A DNA stretch of 37,174 bases from DASYSA01 sp036003885 (GCA_036003885.1 DASYSA010000290.1:1-37174), one strand, 5' to 3'; shown: positions 1 through 8,188, counted from the stretch's first letter. The notes: generated from the sequence alone by a model not told the origin. A program made the numbers and translations.

Positions 1-690
1 TTGAAGACCGATGTCGTCCTCTACCGTAATGTCATCCGTCACGGCGATCGCGGCATCGTATCTCATTCTTTCGGGAGGGGTGATTTCAGGGTCATCGTGC
101 ACGATTCCGAATAAGATGGGCGCTCCCCTGAAGACACCTCTGCTGCCGGCCCACATCATCAATCGGTCCCACGCGCTGCCAACTTGATTGTAAGGTCCAA
201 CGTGGCGCACGAAGGCGACTTTCATCACGCTCAAATTCTGGACCCTCGCCGAGAGCGGCGTCGCTGCGGCGGGGGCTGGTCGAAAACTCTCCAGTCGACC
301 GTCTGAAACGAAGTGAACTCCCGACGGCGAGTTGCCATAGGCAACGACTCGATGGTTGTTTCGAAATTCGCTTGGGGATTCGTCAAACATTGCTCGAAAG
401 GCACGGGTGAAGGACTCGTGTGTTTCGTAGCCCGCGTCGAAAGCGATGTCGGTGACCGGCTGGCCCGTGAAACGCAACCGGTGTGCGGCCCGTTCCAGCC
501 GCAGCCGTCGAACGTGTTCCTTGACCGGCTCGCCGACCATTCCCCGGAACACGCGATGAAAATGGAATGCCGAGAAGTGAGAAAGGGAAGCCAGGTCTTC
601 CAGCGAGAGATCCTCGTCGAGATTGTTCTGGATGTGAACCAGGACTCGCAGGATCCGCTTCTTGTAGTCATCGGGTGTTAACGGTCTCAT
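1..690 (-). CDS. AraC-family transcriptional regulator with GyrI-like effector domain (3' end outside window)
   Basis: The minus strand is open for 230 codons from an ATG at 690 to the window edge, so the C-terminus is missing. Residues about 1-105 read as a two-helix-turn-helix AraC DNA-binding domain: an N-terminal stretch with LSLEDLASLSHFS and FHRVFRG, then PVTDIAFDAGYETHESF and FTRAFRAMF, the usual signature of the second helix-turn-helix. From about residue 115 the sequence continues as a GyrI-like/AraC effector-binding domain (MKVAFVRHVGPYNQVG, and ERMRYDAAIAV near the edge). Proteins of this build (Rob/SoxS-like DNA-binding domain followed by a GyrI fold) usually bind a small, often hydrophobic ligand and regulate efflux or stress genes. 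A GAGGG ribosome-binding sequence stands before the ATG. The start overlaps the end of the membrane-protein gene by 23 bases, so the two are probably cotranscribed and translationally coupled. The ligand is unknown. Confidence 0.9.
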   Translation of the reverse strand, partial: MRPLTPDDYKKRILRVLVHIQNNLDEDLSLEDLASLSHFSAFHFHRVFRGMVGEPVKEHVRRLRLERAAHRLRFTGQPVTDIAFDAGYETHESFTRAFRAMFDESPSEFRNNHRVVAYGNSPSGVHFVSDGRLESFRPAPAAATPLSARVQNLSVMKVAFVRHVGPYNQVGSAWDRLMMWAGSRGVFRGAPILFGIVHDDPEITPPERMRYDAAIAVTDDITVEDDIGLQ

Positions 691-1072
691 GTTGTGCCCT
701 CGAATTCAGCGTAGTTTGAACGGCCAGCCCAAGCGTGACCGCCGGTATGATCAGATAGGTCAAACCAATATCCGCGACATAGTCCGCAAGCGACATCCTC
801 ATCGGCCCATACGAAAACAATGGAAGGTCCAGCAGCAGGTTGATTACCAGCCAGATTGTGCCCAGCCAGGCTCCCTGTTTCAGAGACAAGACCTCGCCAC
901 GACGAAAGTAGAGATTGACGAGTACCACAGTCACGACGGTTAGGGCTACGGGCATAATCGAGTCAAACATCACGGGCCAGGATCTCTTCAGTGGAAACAG
1001 GGCCATTGAGATCACCAGCGTGAAGAACCAAAGCAAGAACCCGTAGCAGATTACCATTCGCACTGATCGCAT
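668..1072 (-). CDS. Small integral membrane protein, unknown function
   Basis: This encodes 134 residues with about four hydrophobic segments (VICYGFLLWFFTLVISMALF, a second around IMPVALTVVTVVLVNLYF, a third around LGTIWLVINLLLDLPLF, a fourth around IGLTYLIIPAVTLGLAV), so it is a polytopic inner-membrane protein. I do not recognise a named family. A GTG at 1078 would also start the frame, but the GGAGG at about 1083 is properly spaced (8 bases) only from the ATG at 1072, so I use that start. Its 3' end overlaps the AraC-type regulator that follows on the same strand. This suggests that the regulator controls, or is controlled together with, this membrane protein. A transport or membrane-stress role would be a guess. 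Confidence 0.75.
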   Translation of the reverse strand: MRSVRMVICYGFLLWFFTLVISMALFPLKRSWPVMFDSIMPVALTVVTVVLVNLYFRRGEVLSLKQGAWLGTIWLVINLLLDLPLFSYGPMRMSLADYVADIGLTYLIIPAVTLGLAVQTTLNSRAQHETVNTR

Positions 1073-1096
1073 ATACACGACCTCCGCGGCAATTTG

Positions 1097-1121
1097 GATC
1101 GGTTGATCGATCTGACCGATC
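1097..1121. promoter_or_regulatory. Inverted repeat, possible operator
   Basis: GATCGGT at 1097-1103 and ACCGATC at 1115-1121 form a 7-base inverted repeat with an 11-base spacer, and the spacer itself holds GATCGATC. It lies 25 bases upstream of the start of the membrane-protein/AraC operon. Position and symmetry suit a regulator binding site, but GATC-rich palindromes also arise by chance. Confidence 0.3.
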
Positions 1122-1203
1122 GCGCTGAGTCTAACCGAGCTATTGCCTCGGTGCTTGACATTCTTTGCTATTCTGACTGGAGACAGGGGAGATGAACCGC
1201 AGA

Positions 1204-1448
1204 CTACGACGTCAGCAGGTGTACTGTTTCGGGGTGATACTCAATAGTCTGGCTTGCCTGTATATCGAGAGCTCTCTTCGCTTCTCGAATAACGATGGGC
1301 TGGACGCACCCGCTGCCTATCCAGCCGTCGATGGAGCCGTCGGACTTGATGAGGGCTTTCGACCCGGGCTTTGCTGACTGAGGGCTCTCGTAGGACACAA
1401 CGGTTGCGATAACGAATTCGCACTCTCGTCCTCGATGTCAATCCCCAT
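1204..1448 (-). pseudogene. XdhC/CoxF-like molybdenum-enzyme maturation factor, N-terminal remnant
   Basis: A minus-strand frame ending at 1204 reads ECEFVIATVVSYESPQSA, then KPGSKALIKSDGSIDGWIGS and GCVQPIVIREAKRALD. This matches the N-terminal XdhC/CoxI domain pattern (ATVV, PGxKxLI, DGSIxGxIGxGCV, VIREA). XdhC-type proteins help insert or sulfurate the molybdenum cofactor of xanthine-dehydrogenase-family enzymes and often lie beside the structural genes. Here only about 65 residues remain of a protein usually some 250-380 long. The Rossmann C-terminal domain is absent. A likely original start (ATG at 1448, MGIDIED) lies in a different frame from the conserved part, so a frameshift or deletion sits near 1425-1435. 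It is downstream of coxL on the same strand, separated by one small gene. I infer a decayed gene. A short expressed domain is less likely because no good start is in frame. Confidence 0.6.
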
Positions 1449-1468
1449 ACGCGCTCAGATTGTTGTCC

Positions 1469-1765
1469 TCACTGCTTCCCGTTGTGCTTGCTGATGTGTT
1501 GCTCGACTACATCAATGAGAGTATTCAGGCGGGCGTCAGTCTCTTTCCCGCGCTCGGCCAATTCCGCGATCTGACGGTCCACCCGATCTAGTGCCTCGTC
1601 GTGGCGTTGAACGACGTTCGTCAAACTCAAAACCACATCTGCCAGCTTGGCGATAGTGGTCGTATTCTCACGGCTCTGCTTTTCCTGCCTGGCTATGTCC
1701 TCAACGAATCGAGCTTGTTGCTCGATTATGAAAGCCATCTGGCGCTCTATGTTGTCGCTGCTCAT
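1469..1765 (-). CDS. Small coiled-coil protein, unknown function
   Basis: This encodes 98 residues, nearly all predicted helix, with spaced hydrophobic positions typical of a coiled coil (MAFIIEQQARFVEDIARQ, LADVVLSLTNVVQRHDEALD, RQIAELAERGKETDARLNTL). There is no signal peptide or membrane segment. The frame is open back to 1837, but the ATG at 1765 is preceded by GGGAGAAAGG and is the better start. Proteins of this pattern are common as short hypothetical genes in Acidobacteriota and cyanobacteria. It lies between coxL and the xdhC remnant on the same strand, about 90 bases after coxL. A link with CO dehydrogenase is not supported by anything in its sequence. Confidence 0.65.
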   Translation of the reverse strand: MSSDNIERQMAFIIEQQARFVEDIARQEKQSRENTTTIAKLADVVLSLTNVVQRHDEALDRVDRQIAELAERGKETDARLNTLIDVVEQHISKHNGKQ

Positions 1766-1853
1766 GCCTTTCTCCCGGGGCTGTTGAAATCCAATATTCG
1801 GACAACCAGGCCGGGGAAAGCAAGTGTCCGCGAACAAGGAGAATCTGAACTGA

Positions 1854-4220
1854 TTAATCGCTTACGCCCTTCTCTCGCAAAAGTTTCCATACCTTTGCCG
1901 GAGTAATCGGTATATCGATGTGCCTCACTCCGAGATGCCAGAGCGCATCCACGACAGCGTTCACGATCGCCGGAGGTGCCCCGACGGTTGCCGACTCGCC
2001 TACTCCCTTCGCCCCGAGGGGATGATGCGGCGAAGGCGTACAGGTCTTACCCGTTTCCCACTTCGGCGTCTCTACTGCAGTCGGAACCAGGTAGTTCATG
2101 AAGCTCCCTTGCAGGATGTTGCCGCTTTCGTCGTACTGAATCTCTTCGTAGAGCGCCGGAGCCAGTCCCATAGTCAATCCACCGTGCACCTGGCCTTCGA
2201 CGATCATCGGGTTGATGATATTTCCGCAGTCGTCTACGGCCACAAAGCGACGGACCTTCACTTCTCCGGTTCCCTTGTCGATGTCGACGACACAGATGTA
2301 GCTGCCGAAAGGAAAAGTGAGATTCGGCGGGTCGTAGTAAGAGACTGCTTCCAGGCCCGCTTCCATTCCCTGAGGGTGGTTGGTGTAGGCGGCGAGCGCG
2401 ATCTCTTGAATCGTCTTTACGCGGTCCGGCGATCCCTTGACGAAGAACTTGCCGGGCTCCCACTGGAGATCCTCTTCATGCGCTTCAAGCAGATGAGCGG
2501 CGATTTTCTTCGCCTTATCTCGAATCTTCCGGGCTGCCATCGCACAGGCGGCGCCGGCCACCGGTGTGCTGCGGCTGGCGTACGTGCCGAGTCCGTATGG
2601 AGCAGTGTCGGTGTCTCCTTCTTCAACTCAAATATCGGCGACAGGGAAGCCCAACTCCTCGGCGATTATCTGTGCGTATGTCGTTTCGTGTCCCTGGCCC
2701 TGGGACTTGGTGCCGAACCGGGCAATGACCTTGCCTGTCGGATGGACGCGAATTTCGGCGCTATCGAACATCTTCAAGCCCAGAATGTCGAAGTGCTTCG
2801 ACGGTCCCGCTCCAACTATCTCGGTGAAGCTGCTGATGCCTATACCCATCAACTCTCCACGCTTACGTTTCTCTGCCTGCTCCTTTCGGAGATCCGCATA
2901 GCCGATCTTATCCATCGCGAGTTGGAGCGCGCCCGCATAGTTGCCGCTGTCGTACTCCCAGCCGAGCGTGGACTTGTATGGGAACTGCTCGGGTTTGATG
3001 AAGTTTTTCATGCGAAACTCGGCGGGATCCATGCCGAGTTCATGTGACATCAGATCTGCGAGGCGCTCTATCGTGTGTACTGCCTCGGTCACCCGGAACG
3101 AACAGCGATACGCAATGCCCCCGGGTGGTTTGTTCGTGTAGGCGCCGTCGACTTCGACGTGTGCGGCTTTCAGATCGTAGGATCCGGTGCAGATGTGAAA
3201 GAGGCCGGCCGGAAACTTCGACGGGTTGGCGGCAGCGTCGGTGTAGCCATGATCGGCGATGGTCTTGATGCGAAGCCCGGTGAGCCGTCCGTCCTTCTTT
3301 CCCGCCAGTTCAGCAGTGATGTGATAGTCCCGCGCGAATGAATCGGCCTGAAGGTTCTCCATCCGATCTTCAATCCACTTGACCGGCTTGCCGGTAAGCA
3401 CTGAGGCCGCAACCGCAATCACGTAGCCGGGGTAGACCGGCACCTTGCCCCCGAATCCTCCCCCGATGTCCGGCGAGATGATCTGAATCTTGTGCTCGGC
3501 CAGTCCGACGTGCCCGGCGACCAGTGCGAAGACGGTCCTGATCGCGTGCGGTGCTTGCGTCGTCATCCACACCGTCAGCTTGCCGCTGACTTTGTTGAAG
3601 TGCGCCACACACCCGCAGGTCTCGATCGACGCGACATTGATCCTCGGGATGTAGATCTCCTCCTTCACAACTACGTCGGCCTCACTGAACGTCTTGTCGG
3701 TAGCAGCCTTGTCGCCCCATTCCCAATGCCAGATGTGGTTGTCCTCCTTGCCTTCCTTATCGGTCCGAAGAACGGGCGCATCGGGCAGCAAGGCTTTCTT
3801 GGGATCGACCACGACCTCCAGAGGATCGTAGTCGACTTCGACGGCATCGACTCCGTCGGCCGCGATGTACCGAGTAGTAGCCAGAACTGCCGCAACTTCC
3901 TGCGCCTGGTACATGACCTTCTCGACCGGGAGCACCATCTGGGTGTCCGACATCAGCGTCGGCATCCAGTGAAGGTTGTACTTTGCAAGGTCCTGTCCGG
4001 TAATGACGGCGAGGACTCCAGGGATGGCAAGCGCCTTTGATGTATCGATGTTGCTGATCTTTGCGTGGGCGTAGGGGCTGCGAACGATGTCGAGGTAGAG
4101 CATGTCGGGCAGTACGACATCGTCGACGTAGTTTCCCTGGCCTCGAATGAAGCGCGGGTCTTCCTTTCGCTTGACTGAATGGCCCATGCCGCCGATCTCT
4201 GCTGATGTTCTTGGTTCCAT
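1854..4220 (-). CDS. coxL: Form I aerobic CO dehydrogenase large (molybdenum) subunit, interrupted by an in-frame TGA
   Basis: This is the catalytic subunit of Mo-Cu CO dehydrogenase, which oxidises CO to CO2 and feeds electrons to the respiratory chain. The reading frame spans 788 codons, normal for the family (about 800). The active-site loop AYRCSFR, with the copper-binding Cys near residue 373, marks true form I enzymes (form II has AYRGAGR). Molybdopterin contacts such as GGGFGGK (about 254-260) and the catalytic Glu in GVGES (about residue 742) are present. Codon 531 (2630-2628) is TGA. Both sides stay in the same frame and both are well conserved (ELGFPVADI, stop, VEEGDTDTAPYGLGTYASRS), so this is a point nonsense change and not a frameshift. 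Termination there would leave 530 residues and lose the catalytic Glu. The ATG at 4220 is one base after the coxS stop with GGGAGG before it; a GTG at 4229 is the alternative. Gene order M-S-L is typical of form I operons. Confidence 0.92.
2628..2630 (-). other. In-frame TGA codon inside coxL
   Basis: This TGA separates GFPVADI from VEEGDTDT in one continuous frame. Relatives carry a variable, often charged residue here, so a CGA (Arg) to TGA transition is the simplest origin. No other stop or frame break appears over the remaining 257 sense codons. Possible explanations are a recent nonsense mutation, a sequencing error or readthrough. Confidence 0.85.
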
Positions 4221-4221
4221 G

Positions 4222-4698
4222 TTAAGCACCTCCCTGCTGCAGCTTCTGAGCGGCGTATTGATATGCCTTCACGATGTTGACGTACCCGGTGCAGCGGCAC
4301 AGATTGCCTGAGATGGCGTGGCGAATCTCATCTTCAGAAGGACTTGGATTGCTCTGAAGGTAAGCGTAGCCGGTCATCAGCATGCCGGGCGTGCAGTATC
4401 CGCACTGCAATCCATGCTCCTGAAAGAATCCTTCTTGAATCGGATGAAGCTTCCCGTCCTGTTCGAGACCTTCGACCGTGAGGATCTCGCGGCCGTTGGC
4501 CTGGATCGCGAAGACGGTGCATGACTTCAGGGCCTTGCCATCCATCACGACTGTACAGGCGCCGCAGTGGCTCGTTTCGCAGCCAATGTGCGTGCCGGTG
4601 AGGCGAAGGTTCTCGCGAAGGAAGTGGACCAGCAGCAGTCTCGGTTCCACTTCCGCAGTGTGCTCGACGCCGTTGACTCTCACTTTGATACTGGCCAT
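4222..4698 (-). CDS. coxS: CO dehydrogenase small (2Fe-2S) subunit
   Basis: The 158-residue iron-sulfur subunit passes electrons from the molybdenum site to the FAD subunit. The N-terminal plant-type ferredoxin cluster is bound by Cys40, Cys45, Cys48 and Cys60 (GCETSHCGACTV and KSC). The C-terminal helical domain binds the second cluster through Cys99, Cys102, Cys134 and Cys136 (QCGYCTPGM and CRCTGY). All eight ligands are present and the length is normal for the family. The ATG at 4698 is 2 bases after the coxM stop and is preceded by GGAGGAG. Its own stop almost touches the coxL start. The tight spacing supports one coxMSL transcript and coupled translation in subunit order. Confidence 0.95.
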   Translation of the reverse strand: MASIKVRVNGVEHTAEVEPRLLLVHFLRENLRLTGTHIGCETSHCGACTVVMDGKALKSCTVFAIQANGREILTVEGLEQDGKLHPIQEGFFQEHGLQCGYCTPGMLMTGYAYLQSNPSPSEDEIRHAISGNLCRCTGYVNIVKAYQYAAQKLQQGGA

Positions 4699-4700
4699 GG

Positions 4701-5576
4701 TTAAGCTCCTCCTCTGGCGCGCGCAAGTGCCAGCTTGAGCGCTCGCGCGCCGAGCACCCGTACAAGATCACGTTTGTATTCGGCCGATCCCCTGATGTCG
4801 TCGACAGGTTGAGACTCCCCGGCTGCAATCGTGGCAGCCTGTTTGATCGTAGCTTCATCAAGCTCCTTGCCCTGCAAGAACGCTTCAGCCTGTCTTGCCT
4901 TCAACGGAGTAAAGCCCACATTAGTCAAACCGACGCCGGCTCGCTGGCAAGGACCTGACCTGTGGAGTGTGATCTGCGCTGCGACGCCCGCCGTTGCGTA
5001 GTCGCCGACTTTCCGCTCGAGCTTCAGGTAGGCGCCTCCGCTGGAGGGCGGAGGAATCGGGATTCGGATCTCCTTGAGTATCTCATCCGGTTGAAGAGCA
5101 GTGGTGAACAGAGCGGGGAAGAACTCCTCGATCGGGATCTCTCGCTGGCCCTTCGGACCGACAGCAACAAGGACCGCCCCAAGAGCGAGCATAGTTGCAG
5201 GATGATCATTCGCGGGATCGCCGTGGGCCAGGTTCCCGCATACAGTCGCCTGGTTTCGTACCAGCGGGTCAGCTATCACCGAAGTGGTGTCGATGAGGAT
5301 CGGGCAGCGCGACTTCACAAGGGCCGAGCGTTCGAGATCGCTCTCCCTCACCAGCGCGCCGATTCTCAACGTGCCATCGACTTCGGAGATGTAATCGAGA
5401 TTGGGGATGCAATTGATGTCGACAATGTGCGGAGGCGATGCGAGTCTCAGCTTCATCATCGGGATCAGGCTCTGTCCGCCCGAGAGAATTTTGGCGTCGG
5501 GGCCCAGCTTTTGGAGAAGCGAGACTGCTTCGTCCAGAGTGCCGGGCGCAGAGTATTCAAAGCTGCGAGGTATCAT
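4701..5576 (-). CDS. coxM: CO dehydrogenase medium (FAD-binding) subunit
   Basis: The 291-residue flavoprotein subunit takes electrons from CoxS and passes them to the quinone pool. The N-terminal FAD-binding domain shows SGGQSLIPMMKLR (about 32-44), the variant of the AGGQS loop, and RNQATVCGNLAHGDPANDHP (about 107-126) in the place of the second FAD loop. The C-terminal CO-dehydrogenase-flavoprotein domain covers about residues 175-285. Length is normal. The ATG at 5576 follows GGAGGTGAGG and begins the coxMSL operon. The intact active-site residues of coxM and coxS contrast with the interrupted coxL, which favours a recent change in coxL over long decay of the whole operon. Confidence 0.93.
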   Translation of the reverse strand: MIPRSFEYSAPGTLDEAVSLLQKLGPDAKILSGGQSLIPMMKLRLASPPHIVDINCIPNLDYISEVDGTLRIGALVRESDLERSALVKSRCPILIDTTSVIADPLVRNQATVCGNLAHGDPANDHPATMLALGAVLVAVGPKGQREIPIEEFFPALFTTALQPDEILKEIRIPIPPPSSGGAYLKLERKVGDYATAGVAAQITLHRSGPCQRAGVGLTNVGFTPLKARQAEAFLQGKELDEATIKQAATIAAGESQPVDDIRGSAEYKRDLVRVLGARALKLALARARGGA

Positions 5577-5925
5577 AGGGCCTCACCTCCATAAGTTTTG
5601 GTCGACCCGTGCGGTGTGTGTCTGCAATGCTGGGACATTCTCAGAGATTCAGCACCGAGAGTATGGCGAAGGTTTCTTCGTGGTGAAACGGCCGCTTGTG
5701 TTGCGCGCTAACGATGCTGAATTACTGCACAACCCTCAACTCTTCGCAAGAGAGATCACAACCTGATTCAGCCCTTGCGTGCTTTAGCATACTCATCGTT
5801 ACAAAAGGCGTCAAACCAGTTAGTGCACGTGACGATTGTGGCATTTCATGGCGCCTGCGGAACGTAGGTGACCTTGCGGTAGGTTGATCAGTACAGTTTA
5901 CTGAATACAGAAGGAGCCTCTCCTG
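5577..5925. other. Intergenic region, cox operon leader
   Basis: These 349 bases lie between the coxM start and the vapC-like remnant. They must contain the cox promoter if coxM is first in its operon, but I find no convincing -35/-10 pair, sigma-54 site or operator. Apart from the ribosome-binding sequence just before coxM I see no gene or repeat here. Confidence 0.5.
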
Positions 5926-6040
5926 TTAATCAACCCAGTTCACAACCTTGAGGCCGGCAATAGCTTTGAAGTGACGCACATTTCGTGTGACGACGGTCGC
6001 ACGATTGGCGAGGGCGATACTGAGTCTCCTTGTGATTTGG
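5926..6040 (-). pseudogene. VapC-like PIN-domain toxin, C-terminal remnant
   Basis: A minus-strand frame ending at 5926 reads LSIALANRATVVTRNVRHFK then AIAGLKVVNWVD. This matches the C-terminal end of VapC toxins, in which an Ala-rich helix is followed by a T-R-N-x-x-H/D-F segment and a final VxNW strand. Only about 35 residues are recognisable. Upstream the frame has no PIN sequence and runs antisense into the start of the MFS gene. VapC proteins are RNases of toxin-antitoxin pairs. No antitoxin gene is visible. It is best read as a relic cut off when the neighbouring DNA was rearranged. Confidence 0.5.
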
Positions 6041-6057
6041 CTGCCTTTTGGTATAGT
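6030..6057 (+). promoter_or_regulatory. Possible sigma-70-type promoter for the MFS gene
   Basis: TTGTGA at 6030-6035 and TATAGT at 6052-6057 are 16 bases apart and lie about 20 bases before the MFS start codon. The predicted transcript would have a very short leader with no clear ribosome-binding sequence. The match is moderate and based on consensus only. Confidence 0.35.
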
Positions 6058-6077
6058 GAGGAACCCGCTCAAAAACC

Positions 6078-7391
6078 ATGTCAACCTCAAAGGGCTCGTC
6101 AATTCGGAAGGTGGCGATTGCCAGCTTCGTTGGCACCACAATCGAGTGGTATGACTTCTTCCTGTATGGCACTGCCAGCGCGTTGATCTTTGGGAAGCTC
6201 TTCTTTCCAAACTACGATCCCTTGACCGGCACTCTGGCCTCGTTTGGAACCTACGCGGTTGGGTTCGTGGCGCGCCCCATCGGAGGAATTGTTTGCGGTC
6301 ACTTCGGCGACAGGATCGGACGCAAATCCATGCTGGTCCTTACCCTCCTCATCATGGGCGTCGCTACGTTTTTGATCGGGTTGCTTCCGACCTACAACCA
6401 GATAGGCGTATGGGCGCCTGTTCTGCTTATCGTTCTGCGGGTCGCCCAGGGATTTGGAATCGGGGGAGAGTGGGGAGGCGCGGTGCTGATGGCGGTGGAG
6501 CACTCCCCTAAAGGCAAGAGGGGATTCTATGGAAGCTGGCCCCAGATCGGAGTGCCGACAGGTCTTTTGTTGGCGACTGTTGTCTTCACGCAAATCTCGA
6601 AACTACCCGAGGAGGCGCTGCTGTCCTGGGGTTGGCGCGTGGCATTTCTCGTAAGCATCCTGCTAGTAGCGGTCGGACTCTTTATCAGGTTGGCGGTTGT
6701 GGAGCCACCGGTGTTCGCCGGCATAAAGGAGGCCCGCACCGAAGCACGAATGCCAATCCTCGACGCGGTGCGGCAACACCCGAAAAACGTGCTGCTCGCG
6801 ATGGGTGCGCGTTTCGCCGAGAATGGAGCCTTTTACCTGTTCACCGTGTTTATCTTGACTTACGCGACACAGGCTCGAATCGGCTTTACCAGCAAGTCGG
6901 TATTGCAGGCTGTGTCGATTGCTGCAGCGATCGAATTAATTGCGATTCCGGCTTTTGGCGCACTTTCAGACCGAGTGGGTCGAAGGCCGGTATACATGTT
7001 CGGCGCGATCTTCACCGGGCTCTTCGCATTTCCTTTCTTCTGGCTGATAGACGCCGCTAATCCCACTCTGCTCGTGTTGGCGGTTGTGGCTCCGCTTGCT
7101 CTCGGACACGCCGCTATGTATGGACCGCAGGCGAGTTTCTTCTCGGAGCTCTTCGGCACGCGGGTTCGGTACAGCGGCGCATCGCTCGGCTATCAACTCG
7201 CTTCCGTGTTGGCAGGGGGGCTGTCTCCACTCATCGCTACCAGCCTTCTCCGACGGACGGGCAGCTATCAACCGATTGCGTTGCTCATCATAGGAATGGC
7301 CGTGGTAACCACCGTGTCGGTCTACCTGGCCGCCGAGACTGCCCACAAAGATATCCACGCCGAACCCAGTGCCGGCTACGTGGAGGGCTAG
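6078..7391 (+). CDS. MFS transporter, metabolite:H+ symporter (MHS/ShiA-like) family
   Basis: This 437-residue protein has about 12 membrane segments. Family marks are TTIEWYDFFLYGTASAL near the N-terminus, FGDRIGRKSML in the loop between helices 2 and 3, RVAQGFGIGGEWGGAVLM in helix 4 and the repeat of the motif in the second half (GALSDRVGRRPVYM). The MHS family imports organic acids and related small molecules (shikimate, alpha-ketoglutarate, proline/betaine) with protons; the exact substrate cannot be read from the sequence. It begins just outside the vapC remnant, and its stop is followed after 2 bases by the heptamer hairpin that separates it from coxG. It may share a transcript with coxG. 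A role in CO metabolism is not established. Confidence 0.9.
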   Translation: MSTSKGSSIRKVAIASFVGTTIEWYDFFLYGTASALIFGKLFFPNYDPLTGTLASFGTYAVGFVARPIGGIVCGHFGDRIGRKSMLVLTLLIMGVATFLIGLLPTYNQIGVWAPVLLIVLRVAQGFGIGGEWGGAVLMAVEHSPKGKRGFYGSWPQIGVPTGLLLATVVFTQISKLPEEALLSWGWRVAFLVSILLVAVGLFIRLAVVEPPVFAGIKEARTEARMPILDAVRQHPKNVLLAMGARFAENGAFYLFTVFILTYATQARIGFTSKSVLQAVSIAAAIELIAIPAFGALSDRVGRRPVYMFGAIFTGLFAFPFFWLIDAANPTLLVLAVVAPLALGHAAMYGPQASFFSELFGTRVRYSGASLGYQLASVLAGGLSPLIATSLLRRTGSYQPIALLIIGMAVVTTVSVYLAAETAHKDIHAEPSAGYVEG

Positions 7392-7393
7392 GA

Positions 7394-7478
7394 GAAATTC
7401 GAAATTCGAAATTCGAATTGCGTTGTTGCGAAAGCGAATTCTCGCAATTCGAAATTCGAATTTCGAATTTCGAATTTC
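7394..7478. repeat. Heptamer-built inverted repeat (CGAAATT type)
   Basis: The arms 7394-7422 and 7443-7471 are 29 bases each and match as reverse complements at 28 of 29 positions. The loop is 20 bases, and one extra GAATTTC unit follows. Both arms consist of 7-base units of the type CGAAATT or its complement. The element starts 2 bases after the MFS stop and ends 5 bases before the GAGGAGG of coxG, so it fills the gap. The unit contains no TA or TG step, so it has no stop codon in any frame on either strand. In RNA it would make a long stem-loop. There is no T-run, so it is not a standard terminator. Confidence 0.9.
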
Positions 7479-7497
7479 TTCCTGAGGAGGCTTGCTG

Positions 7498-8091
7498 ATG
7501 GCGTTCAAGATTGAAGAAAAGTTTGAACTGCAGGCACCGGTCGAACGAGTGTGGAAATACCTGATTGACCCCGCGCAAGTAGCGGTGTGTTTACCCGGAG
7601 CCGAACTTCTGGAGAAGCAAGACGAACGCACGTTCCTCGGCGCCGTCAAAGTGAAAGTCGGTCCTGTGACCATGTCCTACAAAGGCACGGTGAAGTTCAC
7701 CGACGTAGATGAGCAATCGCATAAGGTGCGGCTCGTGGGGGAGGGAAGGGAGGCCGGGGGAGGCGGATCGGCGAAGATGACAATGGTCAGCAAGGTAACG
7801 CCGCTTTCAGGTGGGGGCTCGCTTGTAGAGGTGACTACCGAGATGGAGCTTGTCGGAAAGATTATCCAGTTCGGACGAGGAATGATCGAAGAAGTTTCCA
7901 GGCAACTCTTCCGGCAGTTCTCGGCATGCGTGAAGCAGCATCTTGAAGTTGCTGCTGAGGGGGTGCCTGCCGATGCGGACTCCGTGGCCCCCACACGAGC
8001 TGTGAGGGCCACGCCGTTGGCCATTCGCGCTTTATGGGCGGTGCTCGGGAGATTTGTCATGCGCCTGTTCGGAAAACAGGCTAAACCCTGA
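7498..8091 (+). CDS. coxG: CoxG, CO dehydrogenase subunit G (SRPBCC-fold, membrane-associated)
   Basis: This encodes 197 residues. The N-terminal 150 form the CoxG/SRPBCC lipid-binding fold: FELQAPVERVWKYLIDPAQV, CLPGAELLE, FLGAVKVKVGPVTMSYKGTV and GGSAKMTM are typical of the family. The rest is a variable linker and a basic, hydrophobic C-terminal tail (LAIRALWAVLGRFVMRLF) that fits membrane binding. CoxG proteins are linked to docking CO dehydrogenase at the membrane and to quinone handling. The ATG at 7498 lies 7 bases after GAGGAGG; an in-frame TTG at 7492 is unlikely. It lies on the opposite strand from coxMSL and 1.9 kb beyond coxM, so the cox set is split. CoxG-like proteins also accompany form II and other xanthine-dehydrogenase-family enzymes. 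Confidence 0.88.
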   Translation: MAFKIEEKFELQAPVERVWKYLIDPAQVAVCLPGAELLEKQDERTFLGAVKVKVGPVTMSYKGTVKFTDVDEQSHKVRLVGEGREAGGGGSAKMTMVSKVTPLSGGGSLVEVTTEMELVGKIIQFGRGMIEEVSRQLFRQFSACVKQHLEVAAEGVPADADSVAPTRAVRATPLAIRALWAVLGRFVMRLFGKQAKP

Positions 8092-8188
8092 GTCGCGACC
8101 TCCCTGAACGCAACCCGTGAGTCTCTCATCTTCAGCGACTGCGGATAGAATGCGCTTGATGAGCACTCCATCACAGTGCAGAGTCGGG

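Noticed and set aside
231..681. Two overlapping frames of 122-146 codons on both strands
   Set aside because: They are shadows of the AraC-type regulator, which runs off the window start on the minus strand.
2628..2630. TGA in coxL as a selenocysteine codon
   Set aside because: Selenium in some molybdenum hydroxylases is not genetically encoded, the catalytic Cys is at another position, and the residue here is variable in relatives. I see no reason for selenocysteine, although a SECIS search was not possible.
2562..2640. Frameshift in coxL
   Set aside because: The upstream and downstream parts are in the same frame; translating through the TGA restores the conserved sequence without any shift.
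1920..3047. Long plus-strand frame of 375 codons
   Set aside because: It is antisense to coxL, whose conserved motifs fix the true frame; the plus-strand product has no domain or start signal.
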